This document shows positions 16,796 to 24,585 of a DNA stretch of 25,682 nucleotides, piece after piece. Source of the DNA: Emcibacter sp. Lineage in GTDB: Bacteria > Pseudomonadota > Alphaproteobacteria > Sphingomonadales > Emcibacteraceae. Below the pieces are notes generated by a model, which had not been told where the DNA came from, did no database searches, and was given only the letters and a program-made list of their open reading frames with translations. A program made the position numbers and the translations under genes. The stretch's first letter is position 1; the number at the start of each line of letters is the position of its first letter. Location of the stretch: assembly GCA_021647465.1 (NCBI GenBank), contig JAKIUQ010000023.1:1-25682 (forward strand), written 5' to 3'.

Positions 16796-17868
16796 GAGTG
16801 AAGATTATAGCAGAAGCAGGGGTAAACCATAATGGTGATCTTGGGCTAGCCAAAGAGCTGATTGCCGCTGGAGCCGAGTCTGGTGTCGACGTCGTAAAGT
16901 TTCAAACGTTTAAAGCCGAAAATATTGTCACAAAAACTGCAGAAAAAGCACAATATCAGAAAAATAACTGTGATGCGGATGAAAGCCAGTATGACATGCT
17001 TAAAAAGCTTGAACTTGATGAAGCTATGCATGCAGAATTAATGAAATGTTGCAAAGAACACGGTATTGAGTTTCTTTCAACGGCATTTGATGATGATAGC
17101 CTTGTTTTTTTAACTGATACGATCGGCCTCGCAACCTTAAAAATACCCTCCGGCGAAATTACCAATGGCCCCTTCATTCACCGCCATGCCCTGACAGGGG
17201 CAAATATTATTCTCTCAACAGGCATGGCTACTTTAGGAGAAATTGAAACAGCTTTAGCCGTTTTAGCCCACGGGTTTTGTACGCCAGGCGCTCAAGTTAC
17301 CAGTTTAGATGATTGTTATAAAATTCTGGCATCGAAAAATGCACAAGAAATTTTACAAAAAAAAATCACTCTATTACATTGTACATCGTCATACCCGGCG
17401 CCAGTGAAAAGTGTAAATATGCATGCCATGAATACAATGAAAAATGCCTTTGGCCTTGATGTTGGTTATTCTGATCATACCGCAGGCCTTGTTGCGCCTA
17501 TAGTCGCAGTTTCACTCGGGGCAACATTGATAGAGAAGCATTTTACGCTTGACCGGAATATGGAAGGGCCAGATCATAAAGCATCATTGGAACCCTCCGA
17601 ACTCAAGCAAATGGTTGATGAAATTCACCAAACTTCACAAATGCTTGGCTCCGGTATTAAAATGCCGCACCCCATAGAATTAGATACGAAGGATGTTGCA
17701 CGAAAAAGTCTGGTTGCTAAATTTGATATTAAGACTGGAGAAAGTTTTTCTGCAGAAAATATTACATTCAAGCGGCCTGGGAATGGTATCTCACCTAATA
17801 GATATTGGAATATGGTCGGGAAAGAAGCACATAAAAACTATCAGGCCGGGGATCTTATTGATGAATAA
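16792..17868 (+). CDS. legI: LegI: legionaminic acid synthase (NeuB family)
   Basis: This 358-residue NeuB-family synthase condenses the 6-deoxy-diacetamido-mannose with phosphoenolpyruvate to give legionaminic acid. The TIM barrel starts with I-A-E-A-G-V-N-H-N-G-D and includes V-D-V-V-K-F-Q-T-F. Further on are K-I-P-S-G-E-I-T-N, G-Y-S-D-H-T-A-G and I-E-K-H-F-T-L-D-R. A C-terminal antifreeze-like SAF domain covers about residues 298-355 (A-R-K-S-L-V-A, I-T-F-K-R-P-G-N-G-I). The start overlaps legG as ATGA. NeuB and PseI are paralogues; neighbours decide the call. Confidence 0.9.
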   Translation: MRVKIIAEAGVNHNGDLGLAKELIAAGAESGVDVVKFQTFKAENIVTKTAEKAQYQKNNCDADESQYDMLKKLELDEAMHAELMKCCKEHGIEFLSTAFDDDSLVFLTDTIGLATLKIPSGEITNGPFIHRHALTGANIILSTGMATLGEIETALAVLAHGFCTPGAQVTSLDDCYKILASKNAQEILQKKITLLHCTSSYPAPVKSVNMHAMNTMKNAFGLDVGYSDHTAGLVAPIVAVSLGATLIEKHFTLDRNMEGPDHKASLEPSELKQMVDEIHQTSQMLGSGIKMPHPIELDTKDVARKSLVAKFDIKTGESFSAENITFKRPGNGISPNRYWNMVGKEAHKNYQAGDLIDE

Positions 17869-18502
17869 ACCTGTAATTATATTAGGGGCTGGCGGACACT
17901 CTGCAGTTTTAATTGATATTTTAAGAAAGCAGCAACGCCCTATTATTGCCCTAGTTGCGCCAAAAGTTTCTTCGAGAGCAATTTTTGAAAATCTTCAAAT
18001 ATTTCAAAATGACGATGACATATTTGAATACTCACCAGCAGAAATTGGTCTAGTAAACGGGGTGGGGTCTTTACCAGAAAGCAAATTAAGACGTGACCTG
18101 TTCACAACTTTCTCTAAAAAAGGATATCAATTTGAAACCATAGTTGATGAAAGTGCCACAATTTCTCCCTATGCAAAATTAATGCAGGGGGTTCAGGTGA
18201 TGGCGGGAGTTGTCATACAGACCGGCTCACATATTGGTAAAAATACAATTGTGAATACAAATGCGACAATTGATCATGATTGCCAGATAGGCAACCATAA
18301 CCATATCGCTCCGGGTGCTGTATTAAGTGGTAATGTTATGACAGGGGCTAATGTACATATAGGGACGGGAGCACAAATCATTCAGTCTATCGAAATAAAA
18401 AGTAATGCGGTGGTTGGGGCAGGCGCAACAATAACCAAAAATGTTTTTGAGTCTGAAATAATTTACCCCGCTAAGAATTATATTAAAAGGGCCAGATTAT
18501 GA
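17861..18502 (+). CDS. legH: LegH: sugar N-acetyltransferase (NeuD family)
   Basis: This 213-residue acyltransferase has a small Rossmann-like N-terminal part (V-I-I-L-G-A-G-G-H-S-A-V-L, about 5-17). A left-handed beta-helix of hexapeptide repeats follows from about 105 to 200 (I-G-K-N-T-I-V-N-T-N-A-T-I-D-H-D-C, I-G-N-H-N-H-I-A-P-G-A). The His of D-H-D-C is the expected catalytic base. It would acetylate the C4 amine left by LegC, using acetyl-CoA. I start it at ATG 17861, overlapping legI by eight bases; a longer upstream open frame is just legI in another frame. It overlaps ptmE by ATGA. Confidence 0.87.
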   Translation: MNKPVIILGAGGHSAVLIDILRKQQRPIIALVAPKVSSRAIFENLQIFQNDDDIFEYSPAEIGLVNGVGSLPESKLRRDLFTTFSKKGYQFETIVDESATISPYAKLMQGVQVMAGVVIQTGSHIGKNTIVNTNATIDHDCQIGNHNHIAPGAVLSGNVMTGANVHIGTGAQIIQSIEIKSNAVVGAGATITKNVFESEIIYPAKNYIKRARL

Positions 18503-19551
18503 CATTGAGTTGGACTGAAGTCCTGATAGCACCCGAGACATCGTTACATGACGCTTTAATGGTTATTGATAAGGCAGCATTGAGGTCTGCTATTATCTGT
18601 AATGATGACCGCAGATTATGTGGAATAGTCACTGATGGTGATATCAGGCGCGGAATTTTGAGAAAACTGCCACTTTCAACGCCAGTATCAGAGGTTATGA
18701 ATAAATCACCTCAGACATCTGACTTATCGACGAGCAGAGGTGTTTTAATAAAAATGATGGAGAAAAAGGATTGCTTGGTAATCCCTCTCGTTGAAAATGG
18801 TATAGTGGTAGGTCTGGAAACTTTGCATCATTGCCTGGCAGTGGAGGAGCGCGAAAATCCTGTTTTCTTAATGGCTGGTGGCTTCGGAACTAGGTTGCGG
18901 CCTTTAACCGATGACTGCCCAAAACCACTCTTAAAGATTGGCGAAAAACCAATACTTGAAATAACTTTACGAAATTTTATCCGGCATGGATTTAAGAATT
19001 TCTATATTTCCACACATTATTTACCGGAGATGATAAGGAATTATTTTGGCAATGGGGAAAAATGGAATGTAAATATTACCTATGTACATGAAGAACAGCC
19101 CCTTGGTACAGGAGGGGCTTTGGGGTTGTTGCCACCCAATATACCCCAATTGCCTCTGATCATGATGAATGGGGATGTTCTAACTAATCTGAATGTTAGC
19201 AAACTATTAGAATTTCATCAGAAAGAAACCGCCTCAGCTACGATGTGTGTTCGGGAGATTGAGTATAAAATTCCTTATGGTGTTGTAAACAGCAGGGACA
19301 ACCTTCTTATTGAGATGGATGAAAAGCCAACGCATTACTTTCAAGTCAATGCCGGAATCTACGTTATTAACCCGGAAGTATATAATAGTGTTTATAAACA
19401 TACGGCAGTCGATATGCCAACTTTGTTGGAACGTGAGATTGCTATAGGAAAAACCGTAAACTTGTTTCCTTTATATGACTATTGGCTGGATATTGGCAGA
19501 ATGGAAGACTTTAACAGGGCTCAAGTTGATATTCAGGCCTTGGACTTTTAA
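18499..19551 (+). CDS. ptmE: PtmE: CBS-domain sugar-1-phosphate guanylyltransferase
   Basis: This 350-residue fusion has two CBS domains (about residues 8-110; G-I-V-T-D-G-D-I-R-R-G is in the first) followed by a nucleotidyltransferase. The catalytic start is F-L-M-A-G-G-F-G-T-R-L-R-P-L-T at about 123-137, then C-P-K-P-L-L-K-I-G. Later come M-N-G-D-V-L-T-N and the Y-D-Y-W-L-D-I-G near the C-terminus. In Campylobacter PtmE supplies the GDP-linked amino sugar used by LegB. The CBS pair may sense a nucleotide and throttle precursor flow (inference). The start overlaps legH as ATGA, and ptmF begins one base after the stop. Confidence 0.85.
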   Translation: MTLSWTEVLIAPETSLHDALMVIDKAALRSAIICNDDRRLCGIVTDGDIRRGILRKLPLSTPVSEVMNKSPQTSDLSTSRGVLIKMMEKKDCLVIPLVENGIVVGLETLHHCLAVEERENPVFLMAGGFGTRLRPLTDDCPKPLLKIGEKPILEITLRNFIRHGFKNFYISTHYLPEMIRNYFGNGEKWNVNITYVHEEQPLGTGGALGLLPPNIPQLPLIMMNGDVLTNLNVSKLLEFHQKETASATMCVREIEYKIPYGVVNSRDNLLIEMDEKPTHYFQVNAGIYVINPEVYNSVYKHTAVDMPTLLEREIAIGKTVNLFPLYDYWLDIGRMEDFNRAQVDIQALDF

Positions 19552-19552
19552 T

Positions 19553-20548
19553 ATGAATACAAACAAAAACATAGCGGTTATTGGGTTGGGTAATATAGCC
19601 ATAAGGCATAGGCGTAACTTAAAATTACTATATCCTTCCTGTAAAATAACTGCGGTATCCTCAAGTGGGCGTTCTCCGACAGAAGCAGTATCCGACGCGG
19701 ATATAATTGTCAGAAACTTTACGGATATTAATATGGATAAACTGGATTTTGCAATTATTGCCTCACCAGCATCTTTCCATAAACTACATGCCGTAGAGCT
19801 TATTAAAAACAAAATACCTGTTTTTATTGAAAAACCAATCACCACATCCCTCGAGGATGCAAATACATTACTTCAGTTTGCCAAAGATTGTAAAGTTCCC
19901 ATCTCTGTAGGGTATTGTTTGCGGTATATGCCTTCATTCATAAAGATGAAGGAACTGATATCAGCGGATTTTATTGGACCTGTATATAATGCTTTTATTA
20001 CTGTGGGCCAGTATTTACCAGATTGGCGCCCTCTACAGGATTTTAAGAATAGCGTATCCGCCAAAAAGATATTAGGGGGTGGCGCTCTCTTGGAGCTAAG
20101 TCATGATATTGATTATGCTTCACTTCTTTTAGGTCCCATGTCAGTGGAATATGCTACCTTGAGAAACACAAAGGAGCTTGATCTTGAGGTGGAAGAAATC
20201 GCAGATATTATATTAAAGAATAAATCAGGCGTAATCTGCTCTATACATTTGGATTTCTTGCAAAAGCAGGTTCAAAGAAAATGTAGTATTATGGGCGAGA
20301 AAGGTCGCTTGGATTTTGATTTATTGGAGAATACAATTCATTTTCATCACACGAAAGGAACAGATCTTATTTATAACGGCGTGGGGTGGGATAAAAACAC
20401 CATGTATATTGATATGATAAGTGACTTTGTGAGGTCAATAAAAGAAAAGAGAAATGATTTTGTTAACGCTGAACAGTCTATAATCACACTGAAACTTATT
20501 AATGATATTCGGTGTCTTTCAGAAAAGCCGTCTGGGGAAATTAAATAA
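19553..20548 (+). CDS. ptmF: PtmF: Gfo/Idh/MocA-family oxidoreductase
   Basis: This NAD(P)-dependent oxidoreductase of 331 residues has the N-terminal Rossmann motif V-I-G-L-G-N-I-A at about 9-16 and the family signature E-K-P-I at about 92-95. G-Y-C-L-R-Y follows, with the second domain after that (G-G-G-A-L-L-E-L-S-H-D-I-D-Y). Together with PtmA it belongs to the Campylobacter branch that prepares the glucosamine phosphate precursor before PtmE; the exact chemistry is not readable here. I chose ATG 19553, right after the ptmE stop, since an upstream ATG lies within ptmE. Its stop overlaps the legF start by one base (TAATG). Confidence 0.83.
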   Translation: MNTNKNIAVIGLGNIAIRHRRNLKLLYPSCKITAVSSSGRSPTEAVSDADIIVRNFTDINMDKLDFAIIASPASFHKLHAVELIKNKIPVFIEKPITTSLEDANTLLQFAKDCKVPISVGYCLRYMPSFIKMKELISADFIGPVYNAFITVGQYLPDWRPLQDFKNSVSAKKILGGGALLELSHDIDYASLLLGPMSVEYATLRNTKELDLEVEEIADIILKNKSGVICSIHLDFLQKQVQRKCSIMGEKGRLDFDLLENTIHFHHTKGTDLIYNGVGWDKNTMYIDMISDFVRSIKEKRNDFVNAEQSIITLKLINDIRCLSEKPSGEIK

Positions 20549-21243
20549 TGACCACATATGCTTTCATTTTTGCCCGTGGCGGCTCTAAAGGCTTACCAAG
20601 GAAGAATATTAAATTATTAAACGGGAAACCGCTTATACAATATTCTATTGAAACAGCTCAGCAATCATCAATTATTAACGAAGTTTTTGTCTCTACAGAT
20701 GATAAAGAAATTTCAGATATAGCTTCAGGCTTGGGAGCGACGATTATTAAGCGTCCAGAAGAGCTTGCTTCGGACAATGCACCAGAATGGCTCGCTTGGC
20801 GTCATGCCATCAATTGGGTTACGAAACATAGAGGTGATTTTGATACTTTTGTTAGTTTGCCCCCCACAAGTCCCCTGAGGAGTGTTGGGGATATTGAAAG
20901 TGCTGTCATAAAACTAGATACCAATAAGGCAGATATTTGCATATCTATCACTGAAGCGGCCCGAAGCCCCTATTTTAATATGGTGATTAAAGATAAGAAT
21001 GATTATGTTGATTTGGTCATTAAAAGCGACGCCGATGTGACAAGGCGGCAGGATGCGCCTCAATCTTTTGATATTACGACTGTTGTTTATGCCACCAGTC
21101 CCAAGTATGTCATGGAAAAAACTAGAATCTTTGATGGGAAAGTTGTAAGCGTCGATATTCCTAAAGAAAGAGCTGTAGATATTGATGATATTTATGATTT
21201 TTATTTAGCCGAAGTAATTCTATCTCATAGGAGCGTTCGCTAG
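20548..21243 (+). CDS. legF: LegF: CMP-legionaminic acid synthetase
   Basis: This 231-residue cytidylyltransferase of the NeuA group couples CTP to the C2 hydroxyl of the nonulosonic acid, releasing pyrophosphate. The CTP-binding start is F-A-R-G-G-S-K-G-L-P-R-K-N at about 8-20. V-S-L-P-P-T-S-P-L-R-S is near 107, and the metal-binding acidic end I-P-K-E-R-A-V-D-I-D-D is near 210. It lacks the extra hydrolase domain of some sialic acid synthetases. The ATG overlaps the ptmF stop, and its TAG overlaps the GTG start of ptmA. Substrate choice (legionaminic versus sialic or pseudaminic acid) is taken from the operon. Confidence 0.88.
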   Translation: MTTYAFIFARGGSKGLPRKNIKLLNGKPLIQYSIETAQQSSIINEVFVSTDDKEISDIASGLGATIIKRPEELASDNAPEWLAWRHAINWVTKHRGDFDTFVSLPPTSPLRSVGDIESAVIKLDTNKADICISITEAARSPYFNMVIKDKNDYVDLVIKSDADVTRRQDAPQSFDITTVVYATSPKYVMEKTRIFDGKVVSVDIPKERAVDIDDIYDFYLAEVILSHRSVR

Positions 21244-22004
21244 TGGAAGCATCAGGTAAAAAAATATTGGTAGCTGGTGCGAACGGTTTATTGGGGAAGG
21301 AAATTGTTGTTTCACTGTTGAGATCAGGGCTTGAAGTAATAGCTACGGACATCAACTTTTCCAGCCTTAAGGATTTTGTGAAGGCGAAAGAAGTATCTTC
21401 TTCGATGCTGACTTCACAAAAGCTGGATCTGACTAATGAGGAAGACGTCCGCGCATATTTTAGTGACCTGAAAGGTGTGACCGGGGCCGTTAATTGCTCT
21501 TATCCCCGAAATAGCCGCTATGGGAGCTCATTTTATGATGTTAATATGGGCAGTTTTAATGAGAATATATCGCTCAATTTAGGAACAGCATTTTTATTCT
21601 CACAGCAATGCGCCAAGTATTTTGCTCGACATCAGCCTCAGTCATTCTCCCTGGTAAATATTTCTTCCATTTATGGGGTTGTTGCACCCAAATTTGATCT
21701 TTATAAAGGAACAAAAATGACCATGCCCGTAGAATATGCGGTTATAAAATCTGGATTGCTTCATTTAAATAAATATGTGGCTGCTTATGTTAATAACTCT
21801 AATTTCAGAGTGAATAGTGTTAGCCCTGGTGGGTTAATTGACGATCAACCGCCAGAGTTTATAGAAAAATATAAATTGAATACGCTGGGCACTGGAATGC
21901 TGAATGCAAAAGATATGTGTGGCGCAGTTCAGTTCTTGCTAAGTGATGCAGCTAACTATATTAATGGGCAAAATATTATAATAGATGACGGCTTTACATT
22001 ATAA
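21243..22004 (+). CDS. ptmA: PtmA: short-chain dehydrogenase
   Basis: This is a 253-residue classical SDR oxidoreductase. Visible are the cofactor loop G-A-N-G-L-L-G at about 11-17, N-I-S-S-I-Y-G around 137-143, and the catalytic Y-x-x-x-K as Y-A-V-I-K near 165. The C-terminal part has N-S-V-S-P-G-G and Y-I-N-G-Q-N-I-I-I-D-D-G. With PtmF it is assigned to preparation of the GDP-sugar precursor in the Campylobacter legionaminic route. It starts with GTG directly on the legF stop (TAGTG), so translation is probably coupled. About 20 bases separate it from the next gene. Confidence 0.83.
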   Translation: MEASGKKILVAGANGLLGKEIVVSLLRSGLEVIATDINFSSLKDFVKAKEVSSSMLTSQKLDLTNEEDVRAYFSDLKGVTGAVNCSYPRNSRYGSSFYDVNMGSFNENISLNLGTAFLFSQQCAKYFARHQPQSFSLVNISSIYGVVAPKFDLYKGTKMTMPVEYAVIKSGLLHLNKYVAAYVNNSNFRVNSVSPGGLIDDQPPEFIEKYKLNTLGTGMLNAKDMCGAVQFLLSDAANYINGQNIIIDDGFTL

Positions 22005-22024
22005 AACAGTTTGGAAAATTCTAG

Positions 22025-23170
22025 ATGAATCAGAAAATATTTTGGTGTTCTAATTGTTTGAACATGTCAACCAGACCAAGAATAGGTTTTAACGATCAAG
22101 GGCATTGTAATGCATGTATGTGGTCAGAAGAAAAGAAAAACCTAGATTGGCATTCCAGAGAACAAGAGCTGGATGCTCTATTAAATAAATATCGCTCAAA
22201 AGATAGCTCCGGTTTTGACTGTATTGTTCCAGTAAGTGGTGGCAAGGATGGCTCATATGTAGCCTATATGTTAAAAAATAAATATGGAATGAACCCGCTG
22301 ACGGTCACAGTCCGTCCGGCCCTGTCGCTGGAAGTTGGCGACCAGAATTTAGTAAATTTTATTAATTCCGGTTTTAACCATATCCATATCTCACCCAATG
22401 CCAGAGTTATGCAGAAACTTAATAAACATGGCTTTATTGAGAAGGGCTTCCCCTATTATGGCTGGTTGATTGCCATTAAAACGGCGGTGATTCAAACGGC
22501 CATGAATTTCAAAATACCTCTCATTTTTTATGGAGAAGATGGAGAGGTGGAATATGGTGGTTCAACAGAAAGCAAGAATGACCCCTTGTATAACATTGAT
22601 TATATGAAAAGAATTTACTTCGAAGGGGGTTATGAAAAAGTTCTTGATATCGTATCCGGTGCTTCTGATATTACAGGAGGTGATCTGGAATTTTGGCGTT
22701 TCCCGTCTGATGAGGAAGTTCGGGAAAATGACTTGGCCTTTACCCATTGGTCATATTATGAAAATTGGGATTCATATAGAAACTATGTCGTTGCCAAGGA
22801 ACATTGTGGATTAAAAGAAAAAGAAGAAGGAACCGCAGGAACTTTCACAAATTTCTCACAAAATGATCAGGCTCTATATTCGCTACATGCCTATTTGATG
22901 TATTTGAAGTTTGGATTTGGAAGAGCTACTCAGGATGCTGGGATTGAGATCCGCCGGGGAGCAATGACAAGAGATCAGGCACTTAATCTGGTTAAGATGT
23001 ATGATAACCAGTACCCGCATGATTTTATTGAATTATACTTAGACTATTACGAGATGACAAAATCCGAGTTTGATGCTGTTCTTGATAAATATGCCAACAG
23101 GGACTTGTTTGAGAAAGTGGATGGTATTTGGGAACCGAAATTTGAGGTTGGTGAACCATTTGAAATATGA
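22025..23170 (+). CDS. ptmG: PtmG/LegA: N-acetyl sugar amidotransferase (WbpG family)
   Basis: This is a 381-residue ATP-dependent PP-loop enzyme. The N-terminal metal site is made by C8, C11, C28 and C31 (C-S-N-C ... C-N-A-C). The ATP loop is V-S-G-G-K-D-G-S at 70-77. WbpG/PseA/LegA enzymes turn an N-acetyl group of a sugar into an acetamidino group, with ammonia delivered by HisH and HisF partners. Both partners follow directly, the first overlapping by ATGA. This suggests that the operon makes a 5-acetamidino form of legionaminic acid; the position of the group and whether it acts before or after CMP activation are inferred from Campylobacter. Confidence 0.87.
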   Translation: MNQKIFWCSNCLNMSTRPRIGFNDQGHCNACMWSEEKKNLDWHSREQELDALLNKYRSKDSSGFDCIVPVSGGKDGSYVAYMLKNKYGMNPLTVTVRPALSLEVGDQNLVNFINSGFNHIHISPNARVMQKLNKHGFIEKGFPYYGWLIAIKTAVIQTAMNFKIPLIFYGEDGEVEYGGSTESKNDPLYNIDYMKRIYFEGGYEKVLDIVSGASDITGGDLEFWRFPSDEEVRENDLAFTHWSYYENWDSYRNYVVAKEHCGLKEKEEGTAGTFTNFSQNDQALYSLHAYLMYLKFGFGRATQDAGIEIRRGAMTRDQALNLVKMYDNQYPHDFIELYLDYYEMTKSEFDAVLDKYANRDLFEKVDGIWEPKFEVGEPFEI

Positions 23171-23778
23171 AAATAATAATTATAGATTATGGAATGGGAA
23201 ATATTCATTCATTGAACAGCGCCTTAATCGAGAGTGGCTGCACTAATGTGAAACTATCCAGTGATTATAAGCTCATTCAAACAGCAGATAAGATAATTTT
23301 GCCCGGCGTTGGAAATTTTTCCAAAGCAATGGACCTGATTAAAATTCGTAATTTAGAAGAAAGTTTATACGACTTTGTTGTCGTTAAACAAAAGCCAATT
23401 CTGGGCATCTGCTTGGGAATGCAGATCTTGGGATTGAGTAGTACGGAAGACGGAAAAAGAGATGGCTTGAGATTCATCAACGGTGTGGTTGAAAGATTTA
23501 ATTCTAATGGTGTAAAAATACCCCATGTCGGCTACAATCAAGTTCAAACTAATCCCCAAACAGTGCTTTTGAAGTCGTTACCCGAATTATCAGATTTCTA
23601 TTTTACACATAGTTATAAAATGCTATCTGATGAAGATATTAATCAGAGCATTTGTCATTATTCCGAAGACTTTATCGCCTGTTATGAAAAAGATAATATT
23701 GCGGGGACACAGTTCCATCCGGAATTAAGCCAGAAAAATGGACTAACATTACTCAAAAACTTTATTGAGAAATTCTAA
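23167..23778 (+). CDS. hisH: HisH-type glutaminase subunit for sugar amidotransfer
   Basis: This 203-residue class I glutamine amidotransferase resembles HisH. The catalytic triad is visible: Cys82 in L-G-I-C-L-G-M-Q, and His183 with Glu185 in Q-F-H-P-E-L-S. The N-terminus I-I-D-Y-G-M-G-N is typical. It would release ammonia from glutamine. Placement between the PtmG-like amidotransferase and a divergent HisF shows that it serves sugar modification rather than histidine synthesis; no other his gene is here. Starts overlap on both sides (ATGA with ptmG, TAATG with hisF). Confidence 0.9.
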   Translation: MKIIIIDYGMGNIHSLNSALIESGCTNVKLSSDYKLIQTADKIILPGVGNFSKAMDLIKIRNLEESLYDFVVVKQKPILGICLGMQILGLSSTEDGKRDGLRFINGVVERFNSNGVKIPHVGYNQVQTNPQTVLLKSLPELSDFYFTHSYKMLSDEDINQSICHYSEDFIACYEKDNIAGTQFHPELSQKNGLTLLKNFIEKF

Positions 23779-24545
23779 TGTTAAGAAAAAGAATCATTTT
23801 CGCATTGATCTATAGCAATGGGTATTTTATGCAAAGTAGAAATTTCCGCTTGCAAAGGGTTGGCGATATATCATGGTTGGAAAAAAACTATAAATTTAAA
23901 GAAATTGCAAAGTTTTTAGATGAATTAATCGTTGTTGACGCAACGAAAGAACATAAAGATAAAGAACAATTCCACAAGGTTGTATCGAGATTAGTTGAAG
24001 GCGTATTCATTCCCGTAACTGCGGGGGGGGGAATTAAAAGCACTTTGGATGCTGAAGCTTTATTTAATAGTGGCGCAGATAAGGTGACGATCAATACATC
24101 CATTTATTATCGCCGTGATGTTGTCAAAGAAATCATATCAAAATATGGCAGCCAAAGTGTTGTTGCATCAGTCGATTATAAACTCATCGACGACCAGATT
24201 ATTTTATATTCAAGAGATGGTTCAAATAGAGAAGAAATTACGCTGGATGATTATATTAATATAGTACATGATCTGGGTGTTGGGGAAGTATACTTTAACT
24301 CTATGAATAAAGATGGGACAGGTTTTGGTTATGATGTTGATATAATTAATGCTTATTCAAGTAAATTTACAATGCCTTTAATAGTCGCTGGCGGCGCAGG
24401 TAATGAAAAGCATTTACATGAAGCTATTAATATTGAAAATGTTGAAGCAGTTGCGACAGCAAATCTGTTTAATTTTGTCGGTAATGGTTTGCCAAATGCA
24501 AGAAAATATTTGCTGGATAACAACGTAAATCTTGCAAGATGGTGA
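23778..24545 (+). CDS. hisF: Divergent HisF-like subunit for sugar amidotransfer
   Basis: This 255-residue (beta/alpha)8 barrel protein is of the HisF family. In true imidazole-glycerol phosphate cyclases the first strand ends in C-L-D-V and its Asp (Asp11 in Thermotoga) is catalytic. Here the stretch reads R-I-I-F-A-L-I-Y-S-N-G, so that Asp is missing. The second catalytic Asp seems kept in A-S-V-D-Y-K. Phosphate-loop glycines remain in T-A-G-G-G-I and A-G-G-A-G. This fits a barrel kept as the ammonia conduit between HisH and PtmG rather than as a cyclase (inference). A G9 run at 24023-24031 encodes the T-A-G-G-G-I loop. The start overlaps the hisH stop. Confidence 0.88.
   Translation: MLRKRIIFALIYSNGYFMQSRNFRLQRVGDISWLEKNYKFKEIAKFLDELIVVDATKEHKDKEQFHKVVSRLVEGVFIPVTAGGGIKSTLDAEALFNSGADKVTINTSIYYRRDVVKEIISKYGSQSVVASVDYKLIDDQIILYSRDGSNREEITLDDYINIVHDLGVGEVYFNSMNKDGTGFGYDVDIINAYSSKFTMPLIVAGGAGNEKHLHEAINIENVEAVATANLFNFVGNGLPNARKYLLDNNVNLARW
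24023..24031 (+). repeat. G9 homopolymer inside hisF
   Basis: Nine consecutive G residues encode Gly-Gly-Gly in the conserved T-A-G-G-G-I loop. A gain or loss of one base would shift the frame about a third of the way into the gene. It is the longest G run I noticed in the window (others are G6 in legC, G7 in arsJ, C7 in the heparinase gene). Confidence 0.9.
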
Positions 24546-24585
24546 TTGGATTACTATTGAGAATGGTGATAAGGAAGAGTGATCT

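Noticed and set aside
23167..24545. Histidine biosynthesis genes
   Set aside because: HisH and HisF here sit in a sugar operon right after a WbpG-type amidotransferase, HisF lacks the catalytic Asp, and no other his gene is present.
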